Source: Pedobacter cryoconitis
Lineage (GTDB): Bacteria > Bacteroidota > Bacteroidia > Sphingobacteriales > Sphingobacteriaceae
DNA length: 64,000 nt
NCBI RefSeq assembly: GCF_003259615.1
Contig: NZ_QLLR01000018.1
Location: 53,821-117,820 of the forward strand
Direction: 5' to 3'
In this document: positions 25,858 to 34,602 of the stretch, piece by piece
Layout: every line of letters starts with the position of its first letter
Numbering within the stretch: position 1 is the first letter of the stretch
The notes under the pieces: model-generated
The model's database searches: none
What the model saw: the letters and a program-made list of their open reading frames with translations, nothing else
Told to the model about the DNA's origin: nothing
Program-made: the position numbers and the translations under genes

Positions 25858-27390
25858 ATGAAAAAATTCATACAAATCCTGGCAGTGGCTATAGTAGGCA
25901 CTACAGGTAATATTTATGCCCAGAGCATCTATGCAAATGACGCTTTGAGGTTTTCACGAACTGACTACGGAAGTTCAGCACGTTTCAAAGGTTTAGGAAA
26001 TGCGCAAACAAGTTTAGGCGGAGACATCAGTTCTATTGGTGGTAACCCGGCTGGTTTAGGAATGTTTACCCGGTCAGAGTTTAGTATAACACCAGAATTC
26101 AATATTATACAGGCGAATTCTAACTATCTGGGTCAAAATACAAATACCAGTAAGGACAAGTTTAATTTAAACCAGGCTGCAGCTGTATGGTACAACCCGG
26201 TTGTCAGACCAAAAGGCAGTAACTTAAATAAAGGTGTAGTTAGTTTAGTATTTGGTATAGGTTATAACAGAAACAATGATTTTAGTATTGAGAATAACTA
26301 CTCAGGAAAAAACATGCAAAGTTCTATTGCTACAGACTGGGCTCAGCGCGCAAGAGGATATACTCCAGGAGGCCTGAACCAGGGGAGTATTGAAGGAGCA
26401 GCTTTTGACAATTTCTTAATTGATAAAGTCCCTAATACTACTGATCAGTACGTGCCTGCTACCTCAGCTAACAACAATACGCAAAGCCAGAGTGAAGTTC
26501 GTCGTGGTTCAACATCTGAACTGAATTTCTCAGGAGCGATGAATATCTCTAACAATCTTTACCTGGGTGCAAGTATCGGCTTTGTAAATGTACGTTATGA
26601 AACAAGTTCAGCTTATAGTGAAACAGGAACTATTGTTTCAAACCCTTCAGATGCAACTGATAAATTTAATCAGCCAAATCCATATGTAGGAACGACCTAT
26701 AACCTGCTTAACATGGTAAACAGCAATACAAGCGGAGCAGGTATCACAGGAAGATTAGGTTTAATCTATAAACCTGTTGAAGCTGTAAGATTAGGCGCAA
26801 CTTTCCAGGCACCAACATGGATGCACATGGAAGTAAATACAAGCGAAACACTTGATACACGTTTTTCTGGTGGCACTCAATTGCCTCCTGGTGATTACAT
26901 GAATACGAACTTCAATTATAATGTAAGAACTCCATACAAAGGTTCATTAGGAGCAAGTGTTATTCTTGGTAAAAATGCCTTGTTAACTGCTGACGTTGAT
27001 TATGTAGATTACAAGTCTACAAAAATTTCAGAAAGCGATGGTTACCCTGCTGTGATCAACAGTAATAATAATTATATCCAAAATAGCTATACCAGTGCCG
27101 TTAACTTCAGAGTTGGTGGAGAATATAAAATTGATCTTTTCAGCTTAAGAGCTGGTTATGGATACAGTGGCACACCTTATAAAGAAGATCCAGGTAATTT
27201 ATCTGCTATCAAATCTTATTCTGGTGGTATCGGTTACCGTATTAATCAGTATTATATAGATTTAGCTTATCAGCGTATAGAAACTAATAACTTCTTCAAT
27301 CCATATTATCTGGATAATGGTTCGGAGCCAATAGCATCTACTAAAGTGGCAAGAAATAATATCTTCATGACCGTTGGTGTAAGATTCTAA
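25858..27390 (+). CDS. OmpP1/FadL-like outer-membrane protein
   Basis: A 510-residue outer-membrane protein with a signal peptide ending NIYAQ. The N-terminal SSARFKGLGNAQTSLGGDISSIGGNPAGLG is the plug-like start seen in the OMPP1/FadL/TodX family, and the remainder is a series of amphipathic strands that ends in a barrel-closing strand (NNIFMTVGVRF). Family members carry hydrophobic compounds across the outer membrane. It is co-oriented with and 23 bases after the Gly/Tyr-rich lipoprotein, so both envelope proteins likely share a transcript. Confidence 0.82.
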   Translation: MKKFIQILAVAIVGTTGNIYAQSIYANDALRFSRTDYGSSARFKGLGNAQTSLGGDISSIGGNPAGLGMFTRSEFSITPEFNIIQANSNYLGQNTNTSKDKFNLNQAAAVWYNPVVRPKGSNLNKGVVSLVFGIGYNRNNDFSIENNYSGKNMQSSIATDWAQRARGYTPGGLNQGSIEGAAFDNFLIDKVPNTTDQYVPATSANNNTQSQSEVRRGSTSELNFSGAMNISNNLYLGASIGFVNVRYETSSAYSETGTIVSNPSDATDKFNQPNPYVGTTYNLLNMVNSNTSGAGITGRLGLIYKPVEAVRLGATFQAPTWMHMEVNTSETLDTRFSGGTQLPPGDYMNTNFNYNVRTPYKGSLGASVILGKNALLTADVDYVDYKSTKISESDGYPAVINSNNNYIQNSYTSAVNFRVGGEYKIDLFSLRAGYGYSGTPYKEDPGNLSAIKSYSGGIGYRINQYYIDLAYQRIETNNFFNPYYLDNGSEPIASTKVARNNIFMTVGVRF

Positions 27391-27402
27391 ATATAAGAGT
27401 AT

Positions 27403-27439
27403 AAAAAAACCCTTGCTGAAATTCAGCAAGGGTTTTTTT
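27403..27439. terminator. Bidirectional terminator
   Basis: A perfect stem (CCCTTGCTGAA with TTCAGCAAGGG), flanked by A7 and T7, between the convergent FadL-like and UbiD genes. Confidence 0.92.
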
Positions 27440-27452
27440 ATACAATAGGAAA

Positions 27453-29267
27453 TCAGATTTTAAACCTGTTTATCTTTTTTTCTACCTCCGGGTCTTTAAT
27501 AAGTTCCGGTGCATGATGCGGCTTTTTCCTTGCATCAATAATTAAAGGCCCCGTACATCCCCAATGCTTGTTTGTTGTAAACTCTCCTATCCCATAAATA
27601 TCTACCGCAGGATTACTTCTGGTAAAAGTTACCCAGACAAAGTTATTTATAGTCTCAGCTGCAAATGCAGCATCATCACACAATACAATTAAAGCAAGTC
27701 CTTCTAACTGTATGTCCTTTAACTGAATATTCAGTGTTGCTACTGAAATAGCAGCCTCCTGCGGCGTAGTATAAGATTCAGCCGTAACCGCAAGTATACC
27801 TGGCATTACAAAATGATAAGTACCAAATGATTCTGGTAATGTAAAACCAGCAGGCAGTACTTCAGACAATGTTCTTTTGACACCCCCCGCAGCAGCCAAT
27901 ACAACTTTAGAACCACTATTCAAACCTTCACCACTATAATCCAGGGTATCAATTGTTGTCTCGGTATGGAAATGAAGATCTCTCTTTAAATCTATACGTG
28001 ATAATATATGTGTTAAGAAAACTTCAATATCATGAGTATTCAATGCCTCATTATCTTCCCGCGCTGCTATAAACACATACTTAGCTAAACTCAACTGGTT
28101 TTTACCTAAAATATGGTTTGCAATAGTCAGTATTTCCTGCGGTCTGCGCTCGTTTAAAAACGGAGTATATCTTTCACTGCCAATCGCAAATAATAAGGGA
28201 TGTACTCCGGCTGCATCTACTGCGTTAACTTCTTTTAATCCGTGTATTTCTTGTGGCAGAGCTGATCCGGCAATTTCATGGATCAGTGCACCAAAGCTCG
28301 TATCTTCCTGAGGCGGACGGCCGACCACTGTAAAGGACCAGATCGCATCTTCCTTATGATATACATTATGTACTTTCATCAAAGGAAAAGGATGAGTCAG
28401 ACTATAATAGCCTAAATGATCACCAAACGGACCTTCTGGCTTATTATCTTGTGGATATACTGTTCCGGTGATGATAAAATCAGCATCTGCTGATAAGCAA
28501 AACCCTTCTTCATCATAGAAATAACGGAAACGGCGGTTACCTAATGCGCCTGCAAAAGTCATTTCTGACAAACCTTCAGGTAATGGCATTACTGCTGCAA
28601 GCGGATGCGATGGAGGCCCGCCTATGAAAATACTCACTTTCAGTGGTACTCCTTTTGCATTCGCTTTAGATTGATGTACCCCTATTCCTCTATGGATCTG
28701 ATAATGTAATCCAATTTCTTTATCTTTTATATAATCATTTCCAGCAAGCTGAATCCGGTACATCCCCAGATTAGCATTAAATATCCCGGGCTTATTGACA
28801 TCCTCTGTGTATACCTGTGGCATGGTGACGAAAGGCCCGCCATCCATTGGCCAGTTTACAATTTGTGGCAACTGACTAATTGTTGTCTTTTTAAAGGCAG
28901 TTTTAAATAAACGCTGTTGTAATGGCAAAGCCGAAAAAGCAGTAAGACCAGCACCAGCAAATTTAAAAGGATTCTTGAGCGCCTTTATAGGATCAGAACG
29001 CAAATCTACCAGCTGACTTACACGGGGTAAGCTGTCCCGAAACATAAACTTCGATCTTTCTAAAGTTCCGAATAAATTAGAGACTGCCGGAAAAGGGCTT
29101 CCCTTAATATTCTCAAAAAATAATGCAGGGCCCTTTTGCTCATACACTCTTAAATGTATAGCTGCCATTTCCAGATAAGGATCTACCTCTTCTTTGATAC
29201 GGAGTAAATGACCATGTTTTTCTAAATCAGCCACACATTCGGCTAAGCTTTTATATCCCATCTGCAT
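27453..29267 (-). CDS. ubiD: UbiD family decarboxylase
   Basis: A 604-residue prenyl-FMN dependent (de)carboxylase. ATGs at 29267 and 29261 are both possible. A longer frame reaching 29381 is rejected because it would cross the dps terminator at 29311-29336. The family core is seen in SKFMFRDSLPRV, GIGVHQSKAN, PEGPFGDHLGYYS and VVGRPPQEDTSFG, with the catalytic glutamates expected in the PEGPFGDH region. UbiD works with the prFMN made by UbiX, whose gene is at 51092-51667. The substrate could be a menaquinone precursor or another aromatic acid. Confidence 0.92.
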   Translation of the reverse strand: MQMGYKSLAECVADLEKHGHLLRIKEEVDPYLEMAAIHLRVYEQKGPALFFENIKGSPFPAVSNLFGTLERSKFMFRDSLPRVSQLVDLRSDPIKALKNPFKFAGAGLTAFSALPLQQRLFKTAFKKTTISQLPQIVNWPMDGGPFVTMPQVYTEDVNKPGIFNANLGMYRIQLAGNDYIKDKEIGLHYQIHRGIGVHQSKANAKGVPLKVSIFIGGPPSHPLAAVMPLPEGLSEMTFAGALGNRRFRYFYDEEGFCLSADADFIITGTVYPQDNKPEGPFGDHLGYYSLTHPFPLMKVHNVYHKEDAIWSFTVVGRPPQEDTSFGALIHEIAGSALPQEIHGLKEVNAVDAAGVHPLLFAIGSERYTPFLNERRPQEILTIANHILGKNQLSLAKYVFIAAREDNEALNTHDIEVFLTHILSRIDLKRDLHFHTETTIDTLDYSGEGLNSGSKVVLAAAGGVKRTLSEVLPAGFTLPESFGTYHFVMPGILAVTAESYTTPQEAAISVATLNIQLKDIQLEGLALIVLCDDAAFAAETINNFVWVTFTRSNPAVDIYGIGEFTTNKHWGCTGPLIIDARKKPHHAPELIKDPEVEKKINRFKI

Positions 29268-29275
29268 CAAAGGTA
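29268..29275 (-). promoter_or_regulatory. TACCTTTG box abutting the first UbiD ATG
   Basis: An exact TAnnTTTG match on the minus strand ends at the base before the ATG at 29267. If used as a -7 element, transcription would begin at or near the second ATG (29261), making a leaderless mRNA. No clear -33 element was found. Confidence 0.3.
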
Positions 29276-29310
29276 TTAAGATTTCTTGTTTGTAAAGGTC
29301 ATTAAAACAG

Positions 29311-29336
29311 AAAAACCATGCCTGAGCATGGTTTTT
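29311..29336 (-). terminator. Intrinsic terminator after dps
   Basis: An 11-bp stem (AAAAACCATGC and complement) with a 4-base loop. On the minus strand it ends in a T run. It separates dps from ubiD. Confidence 0.85.
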
Positions 29337-29364
29337 CATTATTAAACGAAGAGCATATGCCCTA

Positions 29365-29844
29365 TTATTTTTTACCGGCAAATGAACGTAACATCCAGGT
29401 ATTTTTCTCTTTAAACTGCATGAAACGGTTCACCATATCATTGGTACCGTCATCACCTGCTGCTGAGGTCGCATCCAGCAACTCACGTTCTAATTGAATT
29501 AAATGTGCCATATCTTCTAATACAGCATCAACCATCGCTAAATCTTGTAGACCTATTGTATTGATTTCTTTAATTCCCGATTCTTTAATATAATCTTCAA
29601 AACGACTATGTGGTGGTTTTCCCAAAGTTAAAACACGTTCGGCTATTTCATCAATAGTCAATTGTGCATTCGTATATAATTCTTCAAATTTAAGGTGCAA
29701 TGTAAAAAAATTCTGTCCCTTAATATTCCAGTGACATCCTCTTAGCTTTTGATAATGAATATGATAGTTTGCAAGATAATCATTCAGTAAATCTACGACT
29801 GGCTTAACTTGTTTTTCACTCAAACTAATTTCTTTTGCGTCCAT
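29365..29844 (-). CDS. dps: Dps family DNA-binding ferritin-like protein
   Basis: A 159-residue four-helix ferritin-like protein that oxidises and stores iron and shields DNA in stationary phase. The ferroxidase residues are in YHIHYQKLRGCHWNIKGQNFFTLHLKFEELY (His, His, Asp/Glu pattern; the usual Asp is replaced in part by HLKFEELY). The chain also has IDEIAERVLTLG. Length is normal. It is monocistronic with a terminator after it; the 184-base gap to the next plus-strand gene holds both promoters. Confidence 0.92.
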   Translation of the reverse strand: MDAKEISLSEKQVKPVVDLLNDYLANYHIHYQKLRGCHWNIKGQNFFTLHLKFEELYTNAQLTIDEIAERVLTLGKPPHSRFEDYIKESGIKEINTIGLQDLAMVDAVLEDMAHLIQLERELLDATSAAGDDGTNDMVNRFMQFKEKNTWMLRSFAGKK

Positions 29845-29879
29845 AATGTATTTTTATTTAATTTGTGGGTTGTTAATCT

Positions 29880-30029
29880 ATGATAGAGGAACAATTGCAG
29901 GCCTTAAATGGTTTTGAAAAAAAACTATATGATACAATAGAGACATATAATTGTCGTTTAATACTCAGAATTGAGGCTCTTATATATTATTCGTATAATT
30001 GCCTAATTAATCATTCACAAGAACGTTAA
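29880..30029 (+). CDS. Possible 49-residue leader ORF overlapping LysM gene start
   Basis: An ATG at 29880 opens a 49-codon frame whose TAA shares its last base with the ATG of the next gene (TAATG). The peptide starts MIEEQLQALNGFEKKLYD and contains two Cys; no family is recognised. The overlap suggests translational coupling. A promoter for the downstream gene could however lie inside it, and 49 open codons may be chance. Confidence 0.25.
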   Translation: MIEEQLQALNGFEKKLYDTIETYNCRLILRIEALIYYSYNCLINHSQER

Positions 30030-31309
30030 TGCAAAAATTATATATACCGTTATTATTTGGTCTTATCCTGAACGTATCAGCAGTTAAGGCTAATAAGCTA
30101 AGAGACTCCGTAGGTGTTGAGAATCTGAATGGCAAAAAACTTATTTTACACCAGGTTGCTGCTAAAGACACTTATTACTCCCTTGGGAGAAGATATAATG
30201 TAAGCCCGAAGGAAATCATCGCTTACAATGAAAATAAATTCCTCTCTATCGGAGTTTTAATTAAAGTACCAACAAATGTCCCTTTCTCAGGGCCTGCTGC
30301 AGTTCCTGCTGTAAAAACAGCAGCCATTAAACATGCAGAACCTGCTAAACAGGCTGTTGTAGTAAATAAGCCAGCAGAAACGACTCCTGATCAGGGAAAC
30401 TCAGAATTTACAGAACACGCAGTTCAGCCCAAAGAAAACTTAATGATGCTGGCCAGACAATATGGTACAACAGTAGCAGATATTAAACGGATCAATGACC
30501 TGAAGACGATTAACCTTAAAATTGGTCAGATTCTAAAAATGCCTGTAAAAGCCGGAGCAGAAGAAACAACATCCTCAACTCCGTTACAAGAAGCACCGGT
30601 ACAAACTGTTCAGACAAAACCAGTAGTAACGCCTGCACATCCAACACCTGCGCCGACACCAGTTCCGGCTCAGGAGAAAAAACCTGAAATTGTAAAAAAA
30701 TCAGAAATCCCTGTTGTTAAATCTGAACCTGCTAAGCCAGTAAATCAAGGCACTCCAGACAAAAATCAGTTTGTTGAACATACGGTTGCATCTAATGAAA
30801 CGATGTATTCTATTGCAACCAGGTACAACCTGACCCTTGATCAGTTAAAAGCTAAAAACAATTTAACGACCAACTCACTTTACGTGGGTCAGAAACTGCT
30901 GATAAACGGACAGTATCCAGTTAAAAATGAGCGCACTAGCGACTCAGACCCGAAAGATGTTGATACTATAGAATCCGTTAAAAACCCTTCATTAAGATTA
31001 CCGGCCAGCCGTTATGGACTGAGTCAAATGGATGAAAAAGGAGCTGGAGTCTGGATCATGGATAAAGATTTAGACTCTTCAAAAATGCTGGTACTTCACC
31101 GTACTGCACCTATAGGAACTATCATGAAAATCACCAATCCGATGAGCAACAGATCTACGTTTGCAAAGGTTGTTGGTAAATTTACTGAGAATGAGTCCAC
31201 AAAAGATGTTATTATTGTAGTCACAAAAGCGGTAGCCGATGCGTTGGGCGCATTGGATAAAAGGTTTTTGTGCAATTTAACGTACAGTGGACAAGCGAAT
31301 GAACAATAA
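30029..31309 (+). CDS. Secreted protein with three LysM domains and a double-psi beta-barrel
   Basis: A 426-residue exported protein (signal peptide about residues 1-21). LysM domains lie at about 40-81, 129-173 and 249-293, separated by Pro/Ala/Lys/Thr-rich linkers. Residues about 325-416 (LPASRYGLSQMDEKGAGVW, VLHRTAPIGTIMKITNP, VVGKF) resemble an RlpA-like double-psi beta-barrel. LysM binds peptidoglycan; RlpA-like domains bind or cut glycan strands. The likely role is in cell-wall binding and remodelling. The gene end overlaps the uridine kinase start by 11 bases. Confidence 0.88.
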   Translation: MQKLYIPLLFGLILNVSAVKANKLRDSVGVENLNGKKLILHQVAAKDTYYSLGRRYNVSPKEIIAYNENKFLSIGVLIKVPTNVPFSGPAAVPAVKTAAIKHAEPAKQAVVVNKPAETTPDQGNSEFTEHAVQPKENLMMLARQYGTTVADIKRINDLKTINLKIGQILKMPVKAGAEETTSSTPLQEAPVQTVQTKPVVTPAHPTPAPTPVPAQEKKPEIVKKSEIPVVKSEPAKPVNQGTPDKNQFVEHTVASNETMYSIATRYNLTLDQLKAKNNLTTNSLYVGQKLLINGQYPVKNERTSDSDPKDVDTIESVKNPSLRLPASRYGLSQMDEKGAGVWIMDKDLDSSKMLVLHRTAPIGTIMKITNPMSNRSTFAKVVGKFTENESTKDVIIVVTKAVADALGALDKRFLCNLTYSGQANEQ

Positions 31310-31952
31310 TAAACCCTATATAATAGGTGTTGCTGGAGGTAGTGGTTCAGGAAAAACATTCTTTTTAAAATGTTTTCTCCACCATTTCAGTACAGAGGAA
31401 GTATGTTTAATCTCACAGGATGATTATTACAAACCAATTGGTGAACAAAAGGTAGATGAGAACGGATGGGTCAATTTTGACCTGCCGGAGGGAATAGATG
31501 ACACCAAATTATTGGATGATTTAAAATTGCTTATTGATGGTCAGTCAATTTCAAGAAAAGAATATACTTTCAATATTAATGAAGAAAGCGCACGTTTAAT
31601 GAATATAACGAGTGCGCCGATAATAATTGTAGAAGGTTTATTTGTATTTCATTACCCGGAACTATCTCAGTTATTCGATCTGAAGATATTCATGGACGCA
31701 GATGAAGAAATCACACTTAACCGCAGAATCTCAAGAGACGAGATAGAACGTGGTTATACCCGTGATATGATTATGTACCAATGGGTTAACCACGTTATGC
31801 CTGCTTACAAACAATTTCTGCTTCCTTATAAGGAATCTTGTCAGAAAATTATCATTAACAATAAACATGTGGCGGAAGATATTATCGCCACTTCTAAAGA
31901 AATATCAGACGAATTAAAAGAAACTATACTGAGCTCACAGCGATCAGTTTAG
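31299..31952 (+). CDS. udk: Uridine kinase
   Basis: A 217-residue P-loop kinase. I use the ATG at 31299; a GTG at 31287 is also in frame. The Walker A motif GVAGGSGSGKT lies near residues 9-19, followed by SQDDYYKP (substrate-binding) and IIIVEGLFVFHYPEL (Walker B-like strand), then RRISRDEIERGY in the lid. It phosphorylates uridine or cytidine in pyrimidine salvage. Its start overlaps the LysM gene and its end overlaps the convergent CoA-transferase gene by 9 bases, so this stretch has no spacer on either side. Confidence 0.88.
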   Translation: MNNNKPYIIGVAGGSGSGKTFFLKCFLHHFSTEEVCLISQDDYYKPIGEQKVDENGWVNFDLPEGIDDTKLLDDLKLLIDGQSISRKEYTFNINEESARLMNITSAPIIIVEGLFVFHYPELSQLFDLKIFMDADEEITLNRRISRDEIERGYTRDMIMYQWVNHVMPAYKQFLLPYKESCQKIIINNKHVAEDIIATSKEISDELKETILSSQRSV

Positions 31953-32603
31953 ATCCATTTCTTTCACATCTGCCTCAGCGAATAACTTTCCTGAGGTAGA
32001 TTGTTTAATAAAGTCAACACTCACCCCCGGTGCTCTTTCAATTAATCTGAAACCACCTTCCGGTAAAATATCAAGTACCGCTAATTCTGTAACTACTTTC
32101 CGGATACAATTTACACCAGTTAATGGCAAAGTGCATTTTGGCAATAACTTACTCTCTCCTGCTTTATTGATATGCTGCATGGCTACAATAATATTTTTTG
32201 CTGAAGCGACTAAATCCATTGCACCACCCATTCCTTTCACCATTTTCCCCGGAATTTTCCAGTTGGCAATATCCCCGTTCTCAGAAACTTCCATTGCCCC
32301 TAATATAGTCAGGTCAATTTTCTGACTTCTGATCATACCAAAGCTCATTGCTGAGTCGAAAATTGAAGAACCAGGCAAAGTAGTAATTGTTTGTTTTCCA
32401 GCGTTAATCATATCAGCATCTTCTTCTCCTTCAAAAGGAAAAGGGCCCATACCCAGCAAACCATTTTCGGATTGCAGCACAACATTAATTCCATCAGGGA
32501 TATAATTTGCTACCAGTGTAGGAATACCAATCCCTAAATTCACATAATAACCATCTTTTAATTCTTTGGCGATACGTCTCGCAATTCCGTTCTTATCTAA
32601 CAT
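31944..32603 (-). CDS. scoB: 3-oxoacid CoA-transferase subunit B
   Basis: A 219-residue beta subunit. The catalytic glutamate is in LQSENGLLGMGPFPF. Other marks are YVNLGIGIPTLVANYIP and DLTILGAMEVSENGDIANW. With subunit A it moves CoA from succinyl-CoA to acetoacetate or a similar acid. The gene follows subunit A after 14 bases. Its last 9 bases lie within the convergent udk gene. Confidence 0.93.
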   Translation of the reverse strand: MLDKNGIARRIAKELKDGYYVNLGIGIPTLVANYIPDGINVVLQSENGLLGMGPFPFEGEEDADMINAGKQTITTLPGSSIFDSAMSFGMIRSQKIDLTILGAMEVSENGDIANWKIPGKMVKGMGGAMDLVASAKNIIVAMQHINKAGESKLLPKCTLPLTGVNCIRKVVTELAVLDILPEGGFRLIERAPGVSVDFIKQSTSGKLFAEADVKEMDLN

Positions 32604-32617
32604 AAATATTTGATTGG

Positions 32618-33319
32618 TTAATTACGTGGTCTTACTGTGCGCTGCTCTATTCTTTTCTCGTAACCTGAACCCTGGAAAATACGGTGTACATAAACGCCAG
32701 GAGTATGGATATGGTCAGGATCAAGCTCACCTGGCTCTACCAGCTCTTCTACTTCAGCAATTGTAATTTTACCTGCCATAGCCATGACCGGGTTAAAATT
32801 GCGGCTTGTAGAGCGGAAAACAAGGTTTCCTGCAGTATCACCTTTCCATGCTTTTACGATCGCAAAATCTGCGTCAAAAGCATATTCCATCAGGTAATCC
32901 TTTCCATTAAAATTTCTGGTTTCTTTACCTTCCGCTACTTCAGTACCTACACCAGCAGGGGTATAAATTACGGGCATCCCATAACCAGCTGCCATGCAGC
33001 GGGTCGCTAATGTACCCTGAGGGATCAGTTCGACTTCTAATTCTCCACTCAGCAACTGGCGCTCAAATTCTGCGTTCTCTCCTACATAAGAAGAAACCAT
33101 TTTCTTTACCTGGCGGGTTTTCAGCAGCAGGCCAATTCCGAAATCATCCACACCTGCATTGTTAGAAATACAAGTCAGCTCTTTCACGCCTTTTTTCACT
33201 AATGCAGCAATACACTTCTCAGGAATACCACATAGTCCGAAACCTCCAAGCATAATCGTTTGTCCGTCTATAATATCGCGGATTGCTTCATCGGCATCCG
33301 CTACTCTCTTATTGATCAT
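32618..33319 (-). CDS. scoA: 3-oxoacid CoA-transferase subunit A
   Basis: A 233-residue alpha subunit, with GQTIMLGGFGLCGIPEKCIAAL at the N-terminus, TCISNNAGVDDFGIG, and PAGVGTEVAEGKETR. It is the first gene of the scoAB pair. The upstream 139 bases to the sugar dehydrogenase stop contain a near-match -7 element TAATTTAG but nothing stronger. Confidence 0.93.
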   Translation of the reverse strand: MINKRVADADEAIRDIIDGQTIMLGGFGLCGIPEKCIAALVKKGVKELTCISNNAGVDDFGIGLLLKTRQVKKMVSSYVGENAEFERQLLSGELEVELIPQGTLATRCMAAGYGMPVIYTPAGVGTEVAEGKETRNFNGKDYLMEYAFDADFAIVKAWKGDTAGNLVFRSTSRNFNPVMAMAGKITIAEVEELVEPGELDPDHIHTPGVYVHRIFQGSGYEKRIEQRTVRPRN

Positions 33320-33458
33320 ATATTTGGTTTGGTCGCTAAATTATAGATAAAAACCACCCCGGCAAAATATTAATATTTTTTATTACACGGATCTGTTTGC
33401 AAACAATTCTGTAAAATAGTTTAGAAACAAAATATTCTGAATGAAATATCTTAAATGA

Positions 33459-34556
33459 CTAACGTGCAGAGATTTCTATAATCTGGTCATTTGTCCCATT
33501 GCTGGTTCCGATATAGACTTTGCCATCCGGCGACTGGCAAATAGCCCTCAGCCTGCCGAACTGATTTTGTAAAAAATCCTTTGCCAGGGTAATTTTAGTA
33601 CCACTTTCATCCAGTTTCAACTGTAATAAACGTGATCCTTTAAGCGATACAACCAATAAAGAATTTTTCCACTGTGGGATATAGTCTGAATTATAATAAG
33701 TTAAACCCGATGGTGCAATAGTAGGTGTCCAGGTCATCATCGGCTCAATAACATTATTAAGCGCACAAAATGTCTTTTCCTCTGCCCTATCACATAATCC
33801 TTCTACATTTGGCCAGCCATAATTTCTGCCCTTTTGAATCATATTAATCTCATCATCATTATCGGGACCATGTTCAGATGAATACAATTTATTGTTTGCC
33901 ATCACTAACCCCTGCGGATTCCGGTGGCCATAACTCCATAAGGGATTATTGGGTAAAGGATTATCTGGAGGAATAGAGCCATCCAGATTTATTCTTAAAA
34001 TCTTACCAGATAAACTATTGGTATTTTGGGCTTGTGCAGCCACACTGGCATCCCCTGTGGTCACTAATAGCTTAAGATCGGGAGTAATGAGTAACCTGGA
34101 GCCATTGTGAATGGAGGAAGCAGGAATTTGATCCAATAAAACTAATGGAGCACTTAATACTCCATTGTTAAAAGTAAAACGAACCACTTTTCCTTTATAA
34201 TTATTTCCCGAACCGTAATCATAAACTACATATAAATAAGGATTGGTACTGAACTGCGGATGTAATGCCATGCCGAGTAAGCCGCCCTCCCCCTGACTCG
34301 TTACCTCAGTAATCGTATGGACTAAAGTAATTACGCCATTCAGCGGATTTAACCGGCTGATTTTCCCGGCCCTTTCGGTGAACCAGATAAAATTATCTGG
34401 TCCATATATCATTTCCCACGGGAATTTTAAAGATTGAGTGAGTACTTCTGTTTTTATATCGGCATCCGGCAAAATATCCGGGCTATCATTGTTTTTGCTT
34501 TTCTCACAAGCTGATAGCAAAAACAAAAAAAAGATTGAAGTAAAGATTGTTTTCAT
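33459..34556 (-). CDS. PQQ-dependent sugar dehydrogenase-like lipoprotein
   Basis: A 365-residue lipoprotein (signal with FLFLLSAC lipobox, Cys at residue 17). The six-bladed glucose/sorbosone dehydrogenase propeller is visible in HNGSRLLITPDLKLLVTTGDAS, SLSGKILRINLDGSIPPDNP, YGHRNPQGL and SSEHGPDNDDEINMI with GRNYGWPNVEG. Family members oxidise aldoses in the periplasm with PQQ and calcium. No PQQ synthesis genes are nearby, so cofactor may be scavenged, or the substrate and cofactor may differ. It lies 46 bases downstream of mutS2. Confidence 0.88.
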   Translation of the reverse strand: MKTIFTSIFFLFLLSACEKSKNNDSPDILPDADIKTEVLTQSLKFPWEMIYGPDNFIWFTERAGKISRLNPLNGVITLVHTITEVTSQGEGGLLGMALHPQFSTNPYLYVVYDYGSGNNYKGKVVRFTFNNGVLSAPLVLLDQIPASSIHNGSRLLITPDLKLLVTTGDASVAAQAQNTNSLSGKILRINLDGSIPPDNPLPNNPLWSYGHRNPQGLVMANNKLYSSEHGPDNDDEINMIQKGRNYGWPNVEGLCDRAEEKTFCALNNVIEPMMTWTPTIAPSGLTYYNSDYIPQWKNSLLVVSLKGSRLLQLKLDESGTKITLAKDFLQNQFGRLRAICQSPDGKVYIGTSNGTNDQIIEISAR

Positions 34557-34602
34557 AACCGGTTGTTTACTGATTAAACAATCCAGAATGAATTATGTTT
34601 AA

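Noticed and set aside
29268..29381. Longer UbiD start
   Set aside because: It would cross the dps terminator and overlap the dps stop codon.
13932..33319. Thiolase and CoA-transferase as one butyrate/ketone pathway
   Set aside because: The genes are 17 kb apart on opposite strands without other pathway genes; a metabolic link is possible but not shown.
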